From Acidimicrobilacustris europaeus (GTDB lineage Bacteria > Actinomycetota > Acidimicrobiia > Acidimicrobiales > Acidimicrobilacustridaceae), in NCBI GenBank assembly GCA_965194515.1, contig OZ239146.1:868001-932000 (forward strand): DNA of 64,000 nt. Reading direction: 5' to 3'. The notes beneath the pieces were generated by a model. The model ran no database searches. It had not been told where the DNA came from and was given only the letters and a program-made list of their open reading frames with translations. The position numbers and the translations under genes are program-made. Position 1 is the first letter of the stretch. Each line of letters starts with the position of its first letter. Positions 61,203-64,000 of the stretch are shown piece by piece.

Positions 61203-62099
61203 TCAGAGGAATTCGTCGAGGAAGTCGACCATTGCGTCGAATGCTGTTTCGCGTCCGGGTTCTTCATACGCGCTGAAGTGGTGGCCATCAATCATGGTGA
61301 GGCGTTTCGGACCTGAAGCACGCTCATAGGTGTCGAGAGCAACAGCAGTTGACGCAACTTCATCGTTTGTGGCGACAACCATGAGAAGAGCAGTTCCATT
61401 GAGTGAAGGCGAACACGCTCCAGGATCAAATGGGGGTGTGGTCGTCATGACCATGGTGACGGAGTTCACCCAACCATTTTGAGGCCCGTGGGCGAGGAAC
61501 CACTCCGAGGATTCCGGGTGGGCCAGAACAGCAGCCTCGATACCTGAATCGAGAACTACCGCCATTGGTCCGATTTCACGGAGGCCGACATCAAGAGTTG
61601 CGTTATCGAATGCAACGCGCATTGCAATGAAACGTTGCTCGGCGTGTGTGGGATTCGCGATGAGGTCTCCCATTCCAGCGAACGGAGCATTGGCGATGAC
61701 TGCTTTGATGTCGGGATGAAGAGCGCCAAGAACAATTGCTTCTCCGCCGCTGAAGCTTGAGCCCCAAAGTGCAACGCGATCAGGGTGCACTTCAGGTTGA
61801 GAGCGGAGTTGCTCAACGACTTCCCACATATCGTGAGTTTGCACCCAAGGGTTCACCACATTGCGCGGCTCTCCTGAGGACTCGCCAAGTCCGCGATGGT
61901 CATAGAGATACACGGCGTAGCCAGCCGCTGCGAACTGCTCAGCAAACCACGGCAGTCCCATTGCGCGAGTTGCGGAGAACCCGTGACTCATGACGACGGT
62001 GGGGGCAGATCGTGTCTCTGCATCTGGGAGGTAGAGGTCGCCCACGAGAACGGTGCCATCCTCCAGGGTGAGTGGAAGTGGTCGGGGAGCAGGAGCCAT
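61203..62099 (-). CDS. Alpha/beta hydrolase
   Basis: A 298-aa alpha/beta-hydrolase. The oxyanion region is VVMSHGFSATRAMGLPWFAEQF, YLYDHRGLGESSGEPR follows, and the nucleophile elbow is ALWGSSFSGGEA (Ser). The catalytic His is probably in MIDGHHFSAYEEPG. It resembles acyl-transfer/peptidase-S15-like hydrolases that act on esters or lactones. ATG 62099 is used because a TAGCAT box lies seven bases upstream; the longer frame to 62174 would collide with the divergent thiolase gene. Confidence 0.85.
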   Translation of the reverse strand: MAPAPRPLPLTLEDGTVLVGDLYLPDAETRSAPTVVMSHGFSATRAMGLPWFAEQFAAAGYAVYLYDHRGLGESSGEPRNVVNPWVQTHDMWEVVEQLRSQPEVHPDRVALWGSSFSGGEAIVLGALHPDIKAVIANAPFAGMGDLIANPTHAEQRFIAMRVAFDNATLDVGLREIGPMAVVLDSGIEAAVLAHPESSEWFLAHGPQNGWVNSVTMVMTTTPPFDPGACSPSLNGTALLMVVATNDEVASTAVALDTYERASGPKRLTMIDGHHFSAYEEPGRETAFDAMVDFLDEFL

Positions 62100-62106
62100 A
62101 GATGCG

Positions 62107-62112
62107 ATGCTA
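62107..62112 (-). promoter_or_regulatory. Putative -10 box of a leaderless promoter (TAGCAT)
   Basis: On the minus strand TAGCAT is followed by CGCATCT and ATG 62099. Confidence 0.45.
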
Positions 62113-62175
62113 GGAAGGAACGAGGCACCGTGTCGCCATTGTGGCGAAACACTGCTGGGGGAGTGAGACATCACC

Positions 62176-63342
62176 GTGGGTCATCCATTTCGCGATGTAG
62201 CGATCGTTGGCGTGTACAACACCAAACAAGCCCGCGTACTTGAAGGTCACGACTCGCAGTCCATTGCGCTTGAGGCTGCTCTCGGAGCGATCGCCGACGC
62301 AGGGTTAGAACCCAGAGACATCGACGGCGTCGTTGGCGGGATCGCCAGCAACTTCCTCTATCAGAGCCGCATCGGGCCAGCTTGGCGTTCGATGTCGCCG
62401 CTCGGAATTCCAGCCGTTATCGAAGGAGCAATGGCCATCGCTTGTGGCCTGGCCAACAACGTGTTGATCGCGACTGGCGAGGCCGGCAGTTACCGGCAGC
62501 ATGCGTCGACTGCGCCGTGGACGCGTCCAACGAACGAATTCGTGGCCGCCTATGGCATGTTCACTGCCGCAGAGTTTGCACTTATGGCCCGTCGGCATAT
62601 GCATATGTATGGAACTACGCCCGAATCCATGGCGCATGTAGCGGCGACGATTCGCAATAACGGGCACGTGAACCCGGATGCGGTGTATTTCGGTCGCGGG
62701 CCATTTACTGCTGCAGATGTTCTCGAAAGCCGAATGGTCGCAGACCCATTTCATCTTCTTGATTGCGCGATGACCTCAGAGGGCGGTACCGCACTGGTTC
62801 TCACCAGGGCTGATCGAACCGAGGACACAGCAAAGATGCCTGTGTACCTGCTCGGTGGTGGCACAGATCACTATGGGCCGTCGTATCAACATCCTCCAGT
62901 TTGGGATCTCGGGGGAGTCCGTCGGCCAGACCTCATCGCAGGCCACGTCGGACGAAGGGCCGCCGAGGAAGCATTTGCTGGCGCTGGTCTCGGCCCGTCA
63001 GATGTCGACGTCTGTGAGTTCTACGACCCGTTCTCCTTTGAACTGATTCGCCAATTCGAAGCGTTTGGCTTCTGCGCCGAAGGCGAAGGCGGGGACTATG
63101 TGATGTCTGGCGTCATCGAACCTGGTGGTCGTCACCCCATAACGACAGATGGAGGAACGATGTCATTCAGCCATGGCGGAGCATCAGTGCAGCTTTTTCA
63201 GCGAGTGATCCGGGGTGTTCAGCAGTTACGTGGTGAATGTATTTCTTCGCAGGTTCACGACGCTGAAGTGGCGATGTGTACCGGCGGCGGCTCGGGCGCA
63301 CTGTTCACAGACGTACTACTCCTTGGAAAGGAACGACCATGA
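62176..63342 (+). CDS. Thiolase-like lipid-transfer/aldolase protein (Ltp2-type)
   Basis: A 388-aa thiolase-fold protein: IVGVYNTK, SIALEAALGAIADAGLEPRDIDGVVGG, VSQ-like C-terminal MCTGGGSGALFTDVLLL and FYDPFSFELIRQFEAFGF. The position of the thiolase nucleophilic Cys is not Cys here (SMSPLGIPAV), as in Ltp2 of sterol degradation, which works as a retro-aldolase with a DUF35 partner rather than a thiolase. The next gene encodes exactly such a DUF35 protein and overlaps by four bases. The start is GTG 62176, with GGGGGA 13 bases upstream. Confidence 0.85.
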   Translation: MGHPFRDVAIVGVYNTKQARVLEGHDSQSIALEAALGAIADAGLEPRDIDGVVGGIASNFLYQSRIGPAWRSMSPLGIPAVIEGAMAIACGLANNVLIATGEAGSYRQHASTAPWTRPTNEFVAAYGMFTAAEFALMARRHMHMYGTTPESMAHVAATIRNNGHVNPDAVYFGRGPFTAADVLESRMVADPFHLLDCAMTSEGGTALVLTRADRTEDTAKMPVYLLGGGTDHYGPSYQHPPVWDLGGVRRPDLIAGHVGRRAAEEAFAGAGLGPSDVDVCEFYDPFSFELIRQFEAFGFCAEGEGGDYVMSGVIEPGGRHPITTDGGTMSFSHGGASVQLFQRVIRGVQQLRGECISSQVHDAEVAMCTGGGSGALFTDVLLLGKERP

Positions 63343-63764
63343 GTTTGCTGTCACCTCAATCTGGCGAAATTCCTCTTCCTCAGCCCGGTCCAATTTCGGA
63401 ACCGTACTGGCAAGGCTGTCGAGATGGAGTGCTGCGTTTCCAACGTTGTCTCGACTGTCGTGCTGCCACCCATACGCCCGCGCTTCTTTGTGCAGCATGT
63501 TCCTCGAGGTCCCTTGAATGGGTCGAGAGTTCGGGCAACGGCGAGATCTACAGCTGGACCCGCGTATGGCGTCCTGTGACACCGGCGTTTGTAACGCCAT
63601 ATGTTCCGATCATCGTGGCCATGGAAGAGGGTTGGTTCATCCTCTCCAATCTGGTCGGCTGTGAAGACGACGCAGTTGCCATCGGGCAAGCAGTGAAGGT
63701 TGTGTTTCACAACAGCGGCGGGGCCGACGACATCGTGCTTCCGTACTTCCAGCTGGTGCCCTAG
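63339..63764 (+). CDS. DUF35 OB-fold protein with zinc ribbon (thiolase partner)
   Basis: A 141-aa protein. The N-terminal rubredoxin-like zinc ribbon has CLDC and CAAC (two Cys pairs about 14 residues apart, near residues 37-54), and the C-terminal OB-fold has GNGEIYSWTRVWRPV and YVPIIVAMEEGWFILSNLVG. DUF35 proteins bind the active-site side of Ltp-type thiolases and are needed for aldol cleavage of acyl-CoA. The ATG overlaps the thiolase stop (ATGA), strong evidence for a two-subunit enzyme. Confidence 0.87.
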   Translation: MSLLSPQSGEIPLPQPGPISEPYWQGCRDGVLRFQRCLDCRAATHTPALLCAACSSRSLEWVESSGNGEIYSWTRVWRPVTPAFVTPYVPIIVAMEEGWFILSNLVGCEDDAVAIGQAVKVVFHNSGGADDIVLPYFQLVP

Positions 63765-63822
63765 CCGACAATGCCGCAGGCGGCCACGGCACCGATGGGT
63801 CAGCGCTGCCGCCTGTCGTCGG
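63765..63822 (+). terminator. Imperfect inverted repeat after the DUF35 gene
   Basis: CCGAC (63765-63769) and AGGCGGC pair with GCCGCCT and GTCGG (about 63808-63822), giving an imperfect GC-rich hairpin starting right at the stop codon. A T-tract is missing. It may separate the thiolase operon from the next gene. Confidence 0.45.
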
Positions 63823-63904
63823 CAAAATCGGTCCGACAGTTGCGGAAACAGCCGTTCTCATTGACGTTGAGCCAGATCATCAGAGCCCAGCTCTCTAACG
63901 CGCC

Positions 63905-63910
63905 TAGTTT
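63905..63910 (+). promoter_or_regulatory. Putative -10 box of a leaderless promoter (TAGTTT)
   Basis: TAGTTT is followed eight bases later by GTG 63919, which opens a frame to the window end. Confidence 0.4.
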
Positions 63911-63918
63911 CATCCTCC

Positions 63919-64000
63919 GTGGGTGACCAAGAAGAACTGAACAATCAGGACGATCTCGAAGCGCAGTTGCAGACAGTGCGATTGGGCTTGACTCGATTGC
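63919..64000 (+). CDS. Start of an unidentified gene, cut by the window edge
   Basis: GTG 63919 opens a frame (VGDQEELNNQDDLEAQLQ ...) that stays open to the last base. Only 27 residues are visible; they are acidic and helical-looking, perhaps a coiled coil. It has no Shine-Dalgarno but does have a leaderless -10 box. No family can be assigned. Confidence 0.4.
   Translation, partial: MGDQEELNNQDDLEAQLQTVRLGLTRL

Noticed and set aside
62100..62174. Longer start for the alpha/beta hydrolase at 62174
   Set aside because: It would leave one base to the divergent thiolase start and the added residues are not conserved; a -10 box fits ATG 62099.
1..64000. Mobile element, prophage, CRISPR array or tRNA gene
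   Set aside because: No transposase, integrase, phage or Cas protein, no regularly spaced repeats and no tRNA-like cloverleaf were recognised.

Overview
The window reads as chromosome from a free-living, GC-moderate actinobacterium, most likely an Acidimicrobiia-type (Ilumatobacter-like) aerobe. This placement is inferred from family content: F420-type luciferase-like oxidoreductases, SHOCT-tailed membrane proteins, many acyl-CoA dehydrogenases, SDRs, P450s and NTF2/SnoaL-like proteins, plus GTG/TTG starts and leaderless -10 boxes. No rRNA, tRNA, CRISPR array, integrase or insertion sequence was seen. Coding density is high, and many convergent gene pairs abut or overlap at their stop codons.

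Layout. 1-8 kb: the end of one Baeyer-Villiger/FMO-type monooxygenase facing a complete paralogue, two NTF2-like genes (one a tandem fusion), a KstD-like flavoprotein, a D-aminoacylase-like amidohydrolase and an SDR. 8-20 kb: hemolysin III, small unknowns, SDRs, a 3-hydroxyisobutyrate-dehydrogenase/CMD pair, a VOC protein, an amidohydrolase, a Mo-bisMGD oxidoreductase, a GNAT, a DHRS1-like SDR, an SMP-30 lactonase and a secreted NlpC/P60 hydrolase. 20-32 kb: a type I BVMO, two P450s, a SHOCT membrane protein, an SDR, a class II aldolase followed by a second Mo oxidoreductase, NTF2-like proteins and a Mug/TDG glycosylase. 32-40 kb: pirin, DEAD-box helicase, DUF3237, nitronate monooxygenase, enoyl-CoA hydratase, thioesterase, acyl-CoA dehydrogenase, MaoC hydratase. 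40-52 kb: an APH-like kinase with an overlapping truncated SGNH remnant, a second amidohydrolase, a two-gene acyl-CoA dehydrogenase, an acyl-CoA ligase, a K+ channel, a three-part membrane fusion with degenerate enzymatic domains, and an LLM oxidoreductase. 52-64 kb: a DrrAB-like ABC exporter, a CoA-transferase, a VOC protein, an aldo/keto reductase, a second LLM enzyme, a third (CYP125-like) P450, the second D-aminoacylase-like protein, a cupin dioxygenase, an alpha/beta hydrolase and a thiolase-DUF35 pair.

Together the genes look like a dispersed catabolic region for lipophilic cyclic or branched substrates. Oxygenases (P450, BVMO) would introduce oxygen. SDRs, the KstD-like enzyme and the aldo/keto reductase would adjust redox state. 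The acyl-CoA ligase or CoA-transferase would activate acids, and acyl-CoA dehydrogenases, hydratases and the thiolase-DUF35 pair would run beta-oxidation or retro-aldol cleavage. The substrate is unknown. Resemblance to sterol side-chain catabolism is suggestive, but no ring-opening genes (KshA/HsaC type) are present here.

Two start-site architectures recur. One is a GGGGGA block placed exactly three bases before the start codon of operon-leading catabolic genes. The other is a leaderless TANNNT-N6-8-start arrangement. The first is the most interesting unexplained signal in the window.
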